A stretch of DNA of 64,000 nucleotides, taken from Rummeliibacillus sp044763875 (GTDB lineage: Bacteria > Bacillota > Bacilli > Bacillales_A > Planococcaceae). Positions 16,643 through 26,387 of the stretch are shown here, one piece after another. The notes under the pieces were generated by a model. That model worked only from the letters and a program-made list of their open reading frames with translations. It had not been told where the DNA came from and ran no database searches. Each line of letters starts with the position of its first letter. Positions within the stretch are counted from its first letter, which is position 1. The position numbers and the translations under genes were made by a program. The stretch is taken from the NCBI RefSeq assembly GCF_044763875.1, contig NZ_JBIWGZ010000003.1, positions 124,001 to 188,000 on the forward strand, in the 5' to 3' direction.

Positions 16643-18555
16643 TATGCTTTTAAACCTGCTTGCTTATTCGAATTTTTGGTTACTAATTCTTCGATACGTT
16701 TTACTGCTTCCTCGTCTGTAATATGCAAATCGCGAAGCAATAAATCGACACTACCATGTTCTACGAAGACATCTGGAATACCTATGCGATCGATTATGTC
16801 TGTAGAGTAGTTATGATCATTAGCAAATTCTAATACAGCACTACCAAATCCACCTTCAAGCATAGCTTCTTCAATTGTTAATATTGGTTTTCCGCTTTGC
16901 ATTAATCGGTGAAGCATATTCTCATCCATTGGTTTGATGAAACGTGCATTGATAATTTCAACTTTAATCCCTTTAGCTGCAAGTATATTGGCTGCGTCTT
17001 CTGCTAGAGGTATGGTTGTTCCAAATGTCACGATTGCTGCATCTTTTCCATCTCTTAGCACTTCCCATGAGCCAATTGGGATATCGTGTAATTCTTCATC
17101 CATAGGCACACCTAAACCATTACCTCTAGGATAACGAAGTGCAATTGGACCGTCATTATAATCTAATGCCGTTTTCACCATATGTTGTCCTTCATTTTCA
17201 TCTTTTGGCATCATAATCACAATATTCGGCATATGTCGTAAAAATGCAATATCAAAGACACCTTGGTGGGTTTCTCCATCGGCTCCAACTAGTCCTGCAC
17301 GATCAATTCCGATAAAGACATTTAGATTTTGACGACAAATATCATGTAACATTTGATCATAAGCACGTTGTAAGAATGTAGAGTAAATCGCTAAAAACGG
17401 TTTCGTTCCAGCTTCAGCCATTCCAGCTGCCATGGTCGCTGCATGTTGTTCTGCAATACCAACATCAAAGAAACGATTTGGAAATTCTTTTGCAAAACCT
17501 TCCAGTTTCGATCCAACTGGCATTGCTGGTGTGATTGTTACAACACGTTCATCTACACGAGCAATTCTTGTAACTGTATCTGCAATCAATTTAGACCATC
17601 CTGGTGCAGTCGTGCTTGATTTCACAAAGTCTCCTGTTTCTATTTTATAAGGACCTGTTCCATGCCAAGTACCGATTGTATCAGTTTCAGCTGGTAAATA
17701 GCCTTTACCTTTTTTCGTGACAACATGAATAATAACGGGACCTTGCATTTTTTTTGCATTTTGTAATGTTGCTTCGAGTGTTTCAAAATTATGACCATCA
17801 ATCGGTCCAAGATATGTGAAACCTAATTCTTCAAAGAACACACCTGATACAAGTAAATATTTTAAGCTATCTTTTACTCGTTCAGCTGTAGAAGCTAATT
17901 TTCCACCAACTGCTGGAATTTTCTTCAATAAACCTTCTAAATCGTCTTTTGCTTTGTTATATTGGTTCGCTGTGCGAAGGCGACCTAAAATATTATGCAT
18001 AGCTCCAACATTCGGTGCGATAGACATTTCGTTGTCATTTAAAATAACAATCATATTCTTTTTTTCATGCCCAATATGATTTAGTGCTTCTAGAGCCATA
18101 CCACCTGTTAAAGCACCATCACCAATAATTGGAACGATATAGTTGTGTTCACCTTTTACATCGCGTGCAGCTGCCATGCCCATAGCTGCAGAGAGTGATG
18201 TGGAACTGTGGCCTGTTTCCCAAACATCATGATCACTTTCATTACGTTTAGGGAAACCACATAAACCTTTATATTGACGGAGTGTATCAAATTCTGATGC
18301 ACGACCAGTTAAAATTTTATGGACGTAGGCTTGATGTCCAACATCAAAAAGAAATTTATCTTTAGGACTATTAAAAGCACGATGAAGTGCAATTGTTAGC
18401 TCAACAACCCCTAGGTTCGGACCTATATGCCCACCTGTTTTTGAGCATTTTTCAATTAAAAACTTTCGAATATCATAGCTCAGATCTCTGAGCTGTTTCG
18501 TATTTAATTCTTTCAAAAAGGATGGACTAGATATACTGTTTAAATCCATCGCCAT
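16642..18555 (-). CDS. dxs: 1-deoxy-D-xylulose-5-phosphate synthase
   Basis: First enzyme of the methylerythritol phosphate pathway: condenses pyruvate and glyceraldehyde 3-phosphate with thiamine diphosphate. The 637-residue protein has the N-terminal GGHIGPNLG motif, the ThDP motif GDGALTGGMALEALN...ILNDNEMSIAPN and the central pyrimidine domain with DVGIAEQHAATMAAGMA and GIDRAGLVGADGETHQG. The ATG at 18553-18555 has AAGG 8 nt upstream, favoured over the upstream in-frame starts; an ATG two codons later (MDLNS) would equal the B. subtilis N-terminus. It forms an operon with ispA, xseB and xseA upstream and tlyA downstream. Confidence 0.96.
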   Translation of the reverse strand: MAMDLNSISSPSFLKELNTKQLRDLSYDIRKFLIEKCSKTGGHIGPNLGVVELTIALHRAFNSPKDKFLFDVGHQAYVHKILTGRASEFDTLRQYKGLCGFPKRNESDHDVWETGHSSTSLSAAMGMAAARDVKGEHNYIVPIIGDGALTGGMALEALNHIGHEKKNMIVILNDNEMSIAPNVGAMHNILGRLRTANQYNKAKDDLEGLLKKIPAVGGKLASTAERVKDSLKYLLVSGVFFEELGFTYLGPIDGHNFETLEATLQNAKKMQGPVIIHVVTKKGKGYLPAETDTIGTWHGTGPYKIETGDFVKSSTTAPGWSKLIADTVTRIARVDERVVTITPAMPVGSKLEGFAKEFPNRFFDVGIAEQHAATMAAGMAEAGTKPFLAIYSTFLQRAYDQMLHDICRQNLNVFIGIDRAGLVGADGETHQGVFDIAFLRHMPNIVIMMPKDENEGQHMVKTALDYNDGPIALRYPRGNGLGVPMDEELHDIPIGSWEVLRDGKDAAIVTFGTTIPLAEDAANILAAKGIKVEIINARFIKPMDENMLHRLMQSGKPILTIEEAMLEGGFGSAVLEFANDHNYSTDIIDRIGIPDVFVEHGSVDLLLRDLHITDEEAVKRIEELVTKNSNKQAGLKA

Positions 18556-18641
18556 CACACACCTTTTCATTATAGATTCATCGCACAATGTTTTTTACCA
18601 TTATAACAGTGATAATCAATTGCACAAAATTAAATGGGCTG

Positions 18642-19526
18642 TTATTTGTTACGATGAACAATATATTCAGCAAACTCTTTCAATAAATTACTTTCAGATG
18701 GCAATTTTCCCAATGCTTCAATAGCCAAATTATAATGTGTATGAAGTTTTTCTTTTGCACCATCTAATGTTAAAAGTGCAGGGTAAGTGCTCTTATCACT
18801 TGCAACATCTTTTCCTGCTGTTTTACCTAATTGTTCTGTAGTTCCTACTATATCAAGGATGTCATCTTGTATCTGGAAGCATAGACCAATATGATTTGCA
18901 TATTCAACCAAAATAGCCTTTTCTTCTTTTGAGGCACCAGCTAAAATAGCTCCAGATTCAATACTAAATCGTAATATAGCACCTGTTTTATTGACATGAA
19001 CGTTTTCAAGTTCTTCTAATGTCAATTGCTTTGTTTCACCTTCGATATCTAGGATTTGTCCTCCTACCATACCTTCAGCACCCGCTGCAACACTTAGCTT
19101 ATCTATAAGTTCTAAACGTTTTTCGGCGTCAACTTGTTCCATTCGAGCTAAAATACCAAATGCAATCGTATTGAGTGCATCACCAGCTAGTGTCGCAAAT
19201 GCATCACCATATACTTTATGGTTCGTCAATTTACCACGGCGATAATCGTCATTATCCATACTTGGCAGATCATCATGGATCAATGAATAGGTATGAATCA
19301 TTTCAATGACAGCACCTACAGTGTAAGCTGCATCATCTTTTACATTGAAATGATCCATAACAGCTAATACAAATAGCGGGCGAACTCTTTTACCACCTGC
19401 GTTTAAGGAGTAAAGCATTGCTTCTTTTAATATTTCTGGTGCTGTAATCTCTTTCACAAGATCATTCATACGTTGTTCAACGACAGGAATGTTCTCATTC
19501 ATAAATGCTTTCAATTGTTGCGTCAT
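18642..19526 (-). CDS. ispA: farnesyl diphosphate synthase
   Basis: A 294-residue trans-prenyltransferase that makes farnesyl diphosphate from IPP and DMAPP. Both Asp-rich motifs are present: IHDDLPSMDNDDYRRG near residue 85 and QIQDDILD near 220. GGKRVRPLFVLA marks the N-terminal IPP-binding region. It begins at the base directly after the xseB stop (TAA then ATG), and dxs follows 86 nt later, linking two steps of isoprenoid supply in one transcript. Confidence 0.95.
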   Translation of the reverse strand: MTQQLKAFMNENIPVVEQRMNDLVKEITAPEILKEAMLYSLNAGGKRVRPLFVLAVMDHFNVKDDAAYTVGAVIEMIHTYSLIHDDLPSMDNDDYRRGKLTNHKVYGDAFATLAGDALNTIAFGILARMEQVDAEKRLELIDKLSVAAGAEGMVGGQILDIEGETKQLTLEELENVHVNKTGAILRFSIESGAILAGASKEEKAILVEYANHIGLCFQIQDDILDIVGTTEQLGKTAGKDVASDKSTYPALLTLDGAKEKLHTHYNLAIEALGKLPSESNLLKEFAEYIVHRNK

Positions 19527-19766
19527 TTACTTTTTTCCCTCTTCTCCTGCTGGTTCAAACGGCTGTTCATTTCCGTTTTCATCCATAACGGAAACTAGTT
19601 GTTCTTCAGCTTTAGTCAATTGTTCATGGCAAAACTGAGATAATTTCATTCCTTTTTTGTACAGTTCAATAGCATCTTCTAACGGAACTTCACCTTGTTC
19701 TAGTTGATGTACTATTTCTTCAAGATCATTAATCGATGTCGCAAATGTTTGTTTTTTACCAGTCAT
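19527..19766 (-). CDS. xseB: exodeoxyribonuclease VII small subunit
   Basis: A 79-residue protein of the usual size. The family pattern FATSINDLEEIVHQLEQGEVPLE (residues 8-30) is followed by a second helix (YKKGMKLSQFCHEQLTKAEEQL). It binds in several copies to the XseA coiled coil to make the single-strand-specific nuclease. The start lies 3 nt after the xseA stop. The C-terminal tail is acidic. Confidence 0.95.
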   Translation of the reverse strand: MTGKKQTFATSINDLEEIVHQLEQGEVPLEDAIELYKKGMKLSQFCHEQLTKAEEQLVSVMDENGNEQPFEPAGEEGKK

Positions 19767-19769
19767 CTC

Positions 19770-21125
19770 TTATACTCCTTTATTTTCCATTGTAATAGAT
19801 GTAATGGTTGCAGTTGCTTTGCCGTCATGTAGATGAAATTCTACCTCATCTTTTTCCTTAATATCCTGGATTGATTTTAGTACTTGTCCATTGTGATAAG
19901 TAAGGCTATATCCACGTGTCATAATAGATAATGGATTTAATGCTTCTAGTGTTCGAATAACGGAACGAAATTCTTCTTTTTTTTGATTGATCATTTGTAA
20001 GACCGCTATTTTCAATAATTTCTCATTATTCTCTACTCGCTTTTTTTCATAGCGAATCTGTTGAATTGGTGAACGAATTTGCAGACGATGATCCATTTGA
20101 TTAACTAAAAGTTTTTGATTTTTTATATAGTTCACGATACTTTGTTGTAATTGTTCGTCTATTCTCGAAACATGCTCGATAAAAGGTCGAAATAATCGAT
20201 CAGGATAGGCTAGTGGATAGGATTTCTGTAAGCGCTCTAATTTTGCTTTCTCGTGTTTGATTCTTGCTTGAGTTAACTGGAATAATTGAGCTCTTCTTGT
20301 AAGCAAATATTTGGCCAAATCCTCGCTGCTAGGTACTGCTCGTTTTGCAGCTGCAGTTGGCGTGGCAGCTCGTACATCTGCTACCAAATCAGCAATTGTC
20401 GTATCTGTTTCATGACCTACACCACTTATTATTGGCAGATCACTTTCAAATATTGCCCGGGCAACAATTTCTTCGTTAAAAGCCCATAAATCCTCTATAG
20501 AACCGCCACCACGTGCAACGATTAATGTATCAATACCAGGCGTATTATTCGCCTGTTCAATCGCCTTTACAATACTTTTGGCAGCATGCTCCCCTTGTAC
20601 AAGCGCGGGGAATATCACAATATCAGTTAATTTATAATGCTGTTTGATGGTCGTACAAATATCCCGAATTGCAGCACCAGTTGTGGCTGTTACGACAGCA
20701 ACCTTTCTTGGGAAAGTTGGAATTGGTTTTTTATATAAATCAGAAAAAAAACCTTCTTTTTCAAGTTTTTCTTTCAACTGTTCAAAGGCTAAATATAAAC
20801 TACCAAGACCATCTGGATCCATTGTTTGAGCATAAAGTTGATATTGTCCGCCACCTTCATACACATTAACATCACCTTTTATAAGCACTTTCATTCCGCT
20901 CTCAGGTTTAAACTTCAATTGTTTTGCATGTGTAGCAAACATTACTGCCTTAATCTGTGTTTTTTCATCTTTCAATGTGAAATAGATATGGCCTGAACCT
21001 ATATGGTGTTTGACATTAGAGAGTTCTCCTTTTACGTAAACATTACGTAAATGAGGATCTACGTCAAATTTCTTTTTGATATATTTTGTTAAAGCTTGGA
21101 CTGTTAAATAAGGTGTGCTTGTCAA
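19770..21125 (-). CDS. xseA: exodeoxyribonuclease VII large subunit
   Basis: A 451-residue nuclease subunit. It has an N-terminal OB fold (NVYVKGELSNVK, HIYFTLKDE) and a catalytic domain with TSATGAAIRDI-type sequence, ARGGGSIEDLWAFNEE and SGVGHETDTTIADLVAD, the conserved active-site signature. A long helical arm (about 270-390) binds XseB. The start is TTG at 21123-21125 with GGAG about 9 nt upstream. It heads the xseA-xseB-ispA-dxs run after a terminator-like hairpin behind folD. Confidence 0.95.
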   Translation of the reverse strand: MTSTPYLTVQALTKYIKKKFDVDPHLRNVYVKGELSNVKHHIGSGHIYFTLKDEKTQIKAVMFATHAKQLKFKPESGMKVLIKGDVNVYEGGGQYQLYAQTMDPDGLGSLYLAFEQLKEKLEKEGFFSDLYKKPIPTFPRKVAVVTATTGAAIRDICTTIKQHYKLTDIVIFPALVQGEHAAKSIVKAIEQANNTPGIDTLIVARGGGSIEDLWAFNEEIVARAIFESDLPIISGVGHETDTTIADLVADVRAATPTAAAKRAVPSSEDLAKYLLTRRAQLFQLTQARIKHEKAKLERLQKSYPLAYPDRLFRPFIEHVSRIDEQLQQSIVNYIKNQKLLVNQMDHRLQIRSPIQQIRYEKKRVENNEKLLKIAVLQMINQKKEEFRSVIRTLEALNPLSIMTRGYSLTYHNGQVLKSIQDIKEKDEVEFHLHDGKATATITSITMENKGV

Positions 21126-21261
21126 AACCTCAAACTCCTTATCTATTCGCTTTGTTAGCGTATGCTATGTAGCGATTTGTTAAGTAATTAGCTTCACGTT
21201 TCAAGCTACGGTGTATTTAGGCTATTTTCCTTCGATCGACCACTTCATCATCCAAGTAAAA

Positions 21262-21289
21262 GAGCTGTCTTTCGCTAGAAAAACAGCCC
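21262..21289 (-). terminator. terminator-like hairpin after folD
   Basis: Stem GAGCTGT/ACAGCCC (one G-U pair) with a T-tract (TTTTAC) on the minus strand, about 40 nt after the folD stop. The 200-nt gap before xseA therefore probably holds a new promoter. Confidence 0.55.
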
Positions 21290-21327
21290 TTGACGTTACT
21301 ATTTTACCTGTTTTACGTTGATTTGTC

Positions 21328-22179
21328 TTATGATAACTTTTTTTTAGCAGATTGCAATGTATTAAATAATAGCATTGTAATTGTCATAGGACCAACGCCA
21401 CCTGGTACAGGTGTAATTGCTGAAACTTTTTCGATGACTGCATCGAAATCTACATCTCCGCAAAGTTTGCCATTTTCATCTCGGTCCATGCCAACGTCGA
21501 TTACAACAGCGCCCTCTTTTACATGATCTGCACCAATCATTTTTGCACGCCCTGTTGCTACAACTAAAATATCAGCTTGAGTTGTAATAGCTTTTAAATC
21601 GGGAGTTTTTGAGTGACAATATGTAACTGTAGCATCTTTTTGTAATAGTAGTTGTCCCATAGGAACACCCACAATATGACTTCGACCAATCACAACAGCG
21701 TGTTTCCCTGCAATATCTACATTAGCATGTTCTAGAAGTTTCATCACGCCATATGGAGTACAAGGTAAGAATGTTGGTTGTTTTAATAACATTTTACCGA
21801 CACTTATTGGATGGAAGCCATCGACATCTTTGTCTGGAGAGATCGCTGCGATTACTTTTTGTTCATCGATATGCTTTGGAAGTGGTAATTGAACTAAAAT
21901 CCCATCAATTGATGGGTTAGTGTTTAATTGCTCAATATGTTGTAACAATGTTTCTTCTGTGACTTCTGCAGATAACTTAATTAGCTCTGAGTAAATGCCC
22001 ATTTGTTCACATGATTTTTGTTTGTTTGAAACATAGGTATGTGAAGCGGGGTCGTCACCTACTAAAATAACTGCTAGACCTGGAGTAATACCTTGTTCTT
22101 TTAAAGCATTCACTTCTTGTTGAATGGATTGTCGAATCGTATTGCCAATTTCTTTACCGTTAATTAGTTTGCCTGACAT
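21328..22179 (-). CDS. folD: bifunctional methylene-THF dehydrogenase / methenyl-THF cyclohydrolase
   Basis: A 283-residue enzyme that interconverts methylene-, methenyl- and 10-formyl-tetrahydrofolate. Signatures seen: TYVSNKQKSCEQMGI with catalytic Lys near 55, LVQLPLPKHID, the dinucleotide-binding GRSHIVGVPMGQLLL, and the C-terminal PVPGGVGPMTITMLLFNT. It lies 36 nt downstream of nusB on the same strand. It supplies one-carbon units that also come from the glycine cleavage genes in this window. Confidence 0.96.
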   Translation of the reverse strand: MSGKLINGKEIGNTIRQSIQQEVNALKEQGITPGLAVILVGDDPASHTYVSNKQKSCEQMGIYSELIKLSAEVTEETLLQHIEQLNTNPSIDGILVQLPLPKHIDEQKVIAAISPDKDVDGFHPISVGKMLLKQPTFLPCTPYGVMKLLEHANVDIAGKHAVVIGRSHIVGVPMGQLLLQKDATVTYCHSKTPDLKAITTQADILVVATGRAKMIGADHVKEGAVVIDVGMDRDENGKLCGDVDFDAVIEKVSAITPVPGGVGPMTITMLLFNTLQSAKKKLS

Positions 22180-22215
22180 CTTGTTAACACTCCCAAATTC
22201 AGCTTTTTTTATCTA

Positions 22216-22590
22216 TTATGCAAATTTTGATAATACACCGTTGACAAATTTACTTGATTTTTCGTCACCGAAAGTTTTACTTAGCTCAATTGCCTCGTTT
22301 AATACAACACTTTTTGGTATTTCTGGTGTATACATCAATTCATAAGCCGCTAAGCGCAAAATTGTTCTTTCAATTTTAGCTAAACGATCGAATGACCAAT
22401 TTTCTAATTTCCCTGCTAATGCAGCATCAATTTCTGGTTGATGTTGAACAGTACCTGAAACTAATTTTTCATAGAAATCATTTGTTTGTTCTTCCATCAC
22501 GTGCACCATTGCTTCTTGAATTGTTAACTCTGTATTTTCTAGTTGAAAAAGTGTTTGTAACGCTTTTTCGCGCGCTTCTCGTCGCTTCAT
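22216..22590 (-). CDS. nusB: transcription antitermination factor NusB
   Basis: A 124-residue all-helical protein of standard length, starting MKRREAREKALQTLFQLE and ending in the typical GDEKSSKFVNGVLSKFA. NusB with NusE binds boxA of rRNA operons to allow antitermination. It stands 5' of folD and likely shares its transcript. An 826-nt gap with an insertion-sequence remnant separates it from yqhY, with which it is normally adjacent. Confidence 0.95.
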   Translation of the reverse strand: MKRREAREKALQTLFQLENTELTIQEAMVHVMEEQTNDFYEKLVSGTVQHQPEIDAALAGKLENWSFDRLAKIERTILRLAAYELMYTPEIPKSVVLNEAIELSKTFGDEKSSKFVNGVLSKFA

Positions 22591-22962
22591 TATTGTTTGT
22601 GCTCCTTTATACTACTACATCGGTACACTGTGGACTGTTAAATGTTATAAAATAGCAAAGAACGGCACAAGTGACCCATTATGTGAAGTATTTCATTTGT
22701 TTACATTTAGATTTATTTTATCACAAAATAAATATCATCGCATGGATTCTTGCATCTTTTGAAAAATCAGAAAAAAATTATACAAAAACTCTTTTGAACC
22801 ATTTTTCTCGGACGAGCAGCGTAGCATTGCAGAAGCATTGTTTTGCTAAGAAAAAGAACCTAGCAAATGTGTAGGAGACTGAAAATGTCTGATTAGCATG
22901 TATATCCTTTGATTTCCGTTATAATTAAAGGAACTAATGGAACTAACTACAGGTAGTGTCTC

Positions 22963-23197
22963 ATGATTTCAAATCAAGAATCCTAAACTTAAGCCCATTT
23001 ATAGCATTGTACGATAAAATTGTGCCGAATTCGCTAAATCAATGAACTCGTCGATTTTTCATTTATTCTAGAAGAACTTAAAACAGAATACTGTTTAGTT
23101 AATGGACGCAATGCGATTCCACCAATTCGTATGTTCAAGTATTTATTATTTAAAGCGATTTTTGATGTATCGGATGTAGACATTGTGGAAAGCACTA
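22963..23197 (+). mobile_element. IS1182-family transposase remnant
   Basis: The plus strand reads from ATG 22963 as a decayed IS1182-type transposase N-terminus: MISNQES, then after several stops INELVDFSFILEELK, NGRNAIPPIRMFKYLLFKAIFDVSDVDIVES. At least four in-frame stops occur in the first 30 codons and the gene ends after about 78 codons instead of 450-500. It lies in the otherwise empty 22591-23313 stretch between nusB and yqhY. The first 370 nt of that gap show nothing else. Confidence 0.75.
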
Positions 23198-23313
23198 AAA
23201 ACTTTTTGAATTGTACTTGCGTTCTCAACATTTTACTTCTCACGATTAGAGATTCAAAGGATGTTCTTTTTGTAACTAAATCAAGAGTAAAGGAGCACTT
23301 CTGAAAAATAAAA

Positions 23314-23353
23314 AGGGTGTCTTGAAAGTGATTTTACACTTTCAAGACACCCT
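23314..23353 (-). terminator. terminator after accBC-yqhY
   Basis: Near-perfect 16-17 bp stem (AGGGTGTCTTGAAAGTG and complement) with a 7-nt loop, followed by TTTTTATTTTT on the minus strand. Confidence 0.92.
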
Positions 23354-23416
23354 ATAGATACGCCTTAGAATGTATCTGTAAGTAACAAATACATTCTTCT
23401 ACGCTCATAAGAAAAA

Positions 23417-23824
23417 TTATTCAGTTTTTGCGTCGTTCAATTGGTCAAATTGAATTCCTGTAATATGTACATTCACTTCTTTTGTAGTGTGAGATGTCAT
23501 ATTAGCAATTGCTTCTCGGATTTGAGTTTGAACTTGCTTTGCTACTTTCGCGACAGATACACCATATTGCACGAAGCAATAGACATCTACGATTAAGCCT
23601 TCTTCAGTCCATTCTGTTTTTATCCCTTTACCATGAACTTTTTTACCGAATTTTTCTACAACACCTGTAGCAAAATTACCTCTAGTTTTAGAGACACCTT
23701 CCACTTCAGTTGTAGCAATTCCCGCAATAACTTCAATGACTTCAGGTGCAACCTCAATCTTACCTAATTTATCCTTACCAGAAGGAGTATTTTGTGGTAG
23801 AGATTGTACGACTTTATCAGCCAT
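23417..23824 (-). CDS. yqhY: Asp23/Gls24 family protein YqhY
   Basis: A 135-residue cytoplasmic protein with the Asp23/Gls24 fold (GKIEVAPEVIEVIAGIATTEVEGV, then VDVYCFVQYGVSVAKVAKQVQ and NVHITGIQF). In B. subtilis yqhY is next to accBC, and its loss disturbs acetyl-CoA carboxylase activity and fatty-acid balance. It is 21 nt downstream of accC and ends the accB-accC-yqhY operon before a strong terminator. Confidence 0.92.
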   Translation of the reverse strand: MADKVVQSLPQNTPSGKDKLGKIEVAPEVIEVIAGIATTEVEGVSKTRGNFATGVVEKFGKKVHGKGIKTEWTEEGLIVDVYCFVQYGVSVAKVAKQVQTQIREAIANMTSHTTKEVNVHITGIQFDQLNDAKTE

Positions 23825-23845
23825 AGAGTTCGCCCCTTTCTCGTG

Positions 23846-25201
23846 TTATGAATTCATAACGTCATTTTCTTCAAGGAATTTTGTATTGAATTTCCCTGAT
23901 TTAAATACTTCATGATCCATTAATTTTTCATGGAAAGGAATTGTTGTATGAATGCCAGGTCCTTCAACAATAAATTCACCTAAAGCGCGTTTCATTTTAG
24001 CGATTGCTTCTTCACGAGTATCAGCATGTACAATTAATTTCGCTACCATTGAATCATAATATGGCGGAATTGCATAGCCTGGGTACATCGCTGAATCAAT
24101 ACGCACACCAATACCACCAGGAGCTAAATAACTTTCAACTTTACCTGGAGATGGCATAAAGTTTTTAGATGGATTTTCTGCATTGATACGACATTCAATC
24201 GCCCAACCATTTACTTTCACATCTTCTTGTTTATACACCAATTTTTCACCAGATGCAATTTTCAACTGTTCACGAACTAGGTCAATACCTGTGATGGCTT
24301 CTGTTACTGGGTGTTCTACTTGGATACGTGTGTTCATTTCCATGAAGTAGAATTTATCCTCTTTATAGTCATAGATAAACTCAACAGTACCAGCACCACG
24401 ATAACCACAAGCAATTGCTGCTTTAACAGCTGCGTCACCCATTTCAGTACGGCGTTCTTCAGATAGTGCTGGAGATGGAGCTTCTTCTACAAGTTTTTGC
24501 ATACGACGTTGAACTGTACAGTCACGTTCACCTAAATGGATAGTATGACCATAGCTATCAGCTAACACTTGAATTTCACAGTGACGGAAATCTTCGATGA
24601 ATTTCTCTAAGTATACGCCTGGATTACCAAAAGCCGCTGCTGCTTCTTTTTGAGTAATTTGAACGCCTTTGATCAAATCCTCTTCATCACGTGCAACGCG
24701 GATCCCTTTACCACCACCACCGGCAGTAGCTTTAATAATAACTGGGTATCCGATTTCTTTTGCCACTTCTACAGCTTCATGTTCATCTGCTACAAGACCT
24801 TTTGAACCTGGAACTGTTGGAACGCCTGCTGCAATCATTGTGTCTTTTGCGATATCTTTAATACCCATAATTTTAATCGCATCAGAAGTCGGTCCGATAA
24901 AAGTAATGCCAGCATCTTCACAAGCTTCTGCAAAGCTAGCGTTCTCTGCAAGGAAACCGTATCCAGGGTGAATACCATCACAACCTGTTTTTTCTGCCAC
25001 TGTTAGAATTCTATCAATTTTCAAATAACTATCACTAGAAAATTTAGAACCGATACAGTATGCCTCGTCCGCAAGTTGTACATGAAGTGCTTCACGATCT
25101 GCATCTGAATATACAGCAACAGATTGAATATCTAATTCTTTACATGCTCGAATAATGCGTACCGCGATTTCTCCACGGTTTGCGATCAATACTTTTTTCA
25201 T
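23846..25201 (-). CDS. accC: acetyl-CoA carboxylase, biotin carboxylase subunit
   Basis: ATP-dependent carboxylation of biotin on AccB, the first half-reaction of malonyl-CoA formation. The 451-residue protein has the N-terminal LIANRGEIAVRIIRACKEL, the ATP-grasp glycine loop KATAGGGGKGIRVA, the HIQVEHPVTE-type motif (here RIQVEHPVTEAITG) and ECRINAENP. Length and motifs are typical. It lies 15 nt downstream of accB. Confidence 0.97.
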   Translation of the reverse strand: MKKVLIANRGEIAVRIIRACKELDIQSVAVYSDADREALHVQLADEAYCIGSKFSSDSYLKIDRILTVAEKTGCDGIHPGYGFLAENASFAEACEDAGITFIGPTSDAIKIMGIKDIAKDTMIAAGVPTVPGSKGLVADEHEAVEVAKEIGYPVIIKATAGGGGKGIRVARDEEDLIKGVQITQKEAAAAFGNPGVYLEKFIEDFRHCEIQVLADSYGHTIHLGERDCTVQRRMQKLVEEAPSPALSEERRTEMGDAAVKAAIACGYRGAGTVEFIYDYKEDKFYFMEMNTRIQVEHPVTEAITGIDLVREQLKIASGEKLVYKQEDVKVNGWAIECRINAENPSKNFMPSPGKVESYLAPGGIGVRIDSAMYPGYAIPPYYDSMVAKLIVHADTREEAIAKMKRALGEFIVEGPGIHTTIPFHEKLMDHEVFKSGKFNTKFLEENDVMNS

Positions 25202-25216
25202 TGCACACGGCCTCCC

Positions 25217-25723
25217 TTAGTTTTCTTTCACTAGGAATAAAGGTTGACCGTATTCCACTAATTCGCCGTCTTTAACAAGAACTTCGACGATTTCACCTTT
25301 TACTTCTGCTTCAATTTCATTGAATAATTTCATCGCTTCGACGATACAAACGATTGATTCTTCGCCCACTTTGTCCCCTACTTGAACGAATGCTGGAGAT
25401 TCAGGATTTGGTGATTGATAGTAAGTACCAACCATCGGTGAAACGATTTTGTGTAAAGATGCATCATTTGCAACTTCAACTTTTGGTGCAGGTGCTGCAG
25501 CTTTTTCTGCAACTGAAGCTGCTGGTGCTTTAGGAGCTTCAACAACTTGAGCTGCTGGTGCTGTAACCGCTTTAACAACTTGCGCTGGAGCTTCAGCTAT
25601 AACTGTTGTACCACTATTCTTTTTAAGTTTAACTTTTGTGTCATCTACTTCGTACACGAACTCATCGATTGAAGAAGAATCTACTAGTTTAATGATTTCG
25701 CGAATTTCTTGAATTTTCAACAT
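25217..25723 (-). CDS. accB: acetyl-CoA carboxylase, biotin carboxyl carrier protein
   Basis: A 168-residue carrier. Residues about 45-85 form an Ala/Pro-rich flexible linker. The C-terminal biotinyl domain (90-168) has the biotinylation motif CIVEAMKLFNEIEAEV, whose Lys carries biotin, and a second IVEVLVKDGELVEYGQPLF strand. It is the first gene of accB-accC-yqhY and is separated from spoIIIAH by 115 nt. Confidence 0.96.
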   Translation of the reverse strand: MLKIQEIREIIKLVDSSSIDEFVYEVDDTKVKLKKNSGTTVIAEAPAQVVKAVTAPAAQVVEAPKAPAASVAEKAAAPAPKVEVANDASLHKIVSPMVGTYYQSPNPESPAFVQVGDKVGEESIVCIVEAMKLFNEIEAEVKGEIVEVLVKDGELVEYGQPLFLVKEN

Positions 25724-25838
25724 ACATTACTCCCCTTACTTGTGTGTAGTATAATACATTTACTATTTTATCTCGTTTAATGTATTTTTTAAACACTTAT
25801 TTATAAATAAACATTATTCAAGAAAATTCGCACAAAAA

Positions 25839-26387
25839 TCAGTTAATTGTTTCAGATTGGAAATCGACAACAATTTGTCCAGAGTTATCAAGCTCTTTTT
25901 TTACCATATAAATAATTTCATTTGCCTTAGCTTTTGACAATTCATTCGCCTGTACTGTAACACGAATTCGATCGCTTTCAGCTTTTACAAATGCATCTGG
26001 ATATCCTAAAGTTTTGATTAACATTTCTAACATAGCTTCGTTTGATTCATTTTTTGAAATGGCATCAATTTGATTGAATGCTTCGTTTTTTTCTTCAGCT
26101 GTGTATTGTGAGGAACCGATTTTTTTATTTAAAGTATCTTTTAATTGACTACGTTGATTTTGTAATTCCATTCGCATTTCTTCAAATAGATGACTTTCTG
26201 TTGTCACTGGTGTTGTTTTACCTGTTTTACTAGCAATATCACTAATTTTAGTATCTTTTAAAGCGTTATCACTGAAAATTGCTAGTCCATTAAATGGTGT
26301 CACAGGATTAGATAAATAATATACCGAAATTACCGCAGCTAAACTTAGTAATGTTAAAAACCATACTGCTTTCTTTTTTACTCTCAA
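25839..26387 (-). CDS. spoIIIAH: stage III sporulation protein AH
   Basis: A 182-residue protein (B. subtilis 218) with an N-terminal membrane anchor (VWFLTLLSLAAVISVYYL) and a soluble C-terminal ring-forming domain (RIRVTVQANELSKAKANEIIYMVKKEL). In B. subtilis it binds SpoIIQ across the septal space. It starts at TTG 26385-26387 with AAAGGAGG 9 nt upstream and overlaps the spoIIIAG stop by four bases. Of the genes left in this operon it is the best preserved. Confidence 0.88.
   Translation of the reverse strand: MRVKKKAVWFLTLLSLAAVISVYYLSNPVTPFNGLAIFSDNALKDTKISDIASKTGKTTPVTTESHLFEEMRMELQNQRSQLKDTLNKKIGSSQYTAEEKNEAFNQIDAISKNESNEAMLEMLIKTLGYPDAFVKAESDRIRVTVQANELSKAKANEIIYMVKKELDNSGQIVVDFQSETIN

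Noticed and set aside
22671..22874. 67-codon plus-strand frame between nusB and the IS remnant
   Set aside because: No ribosome-binding site, no recognisable motif and AT-rich composition.
23034..23243. 69-codon minus-strand open frame
   Set aside because: It is the antisense of the IS1182 transposase remnant on the plus strand, whose protein similarity is clear.
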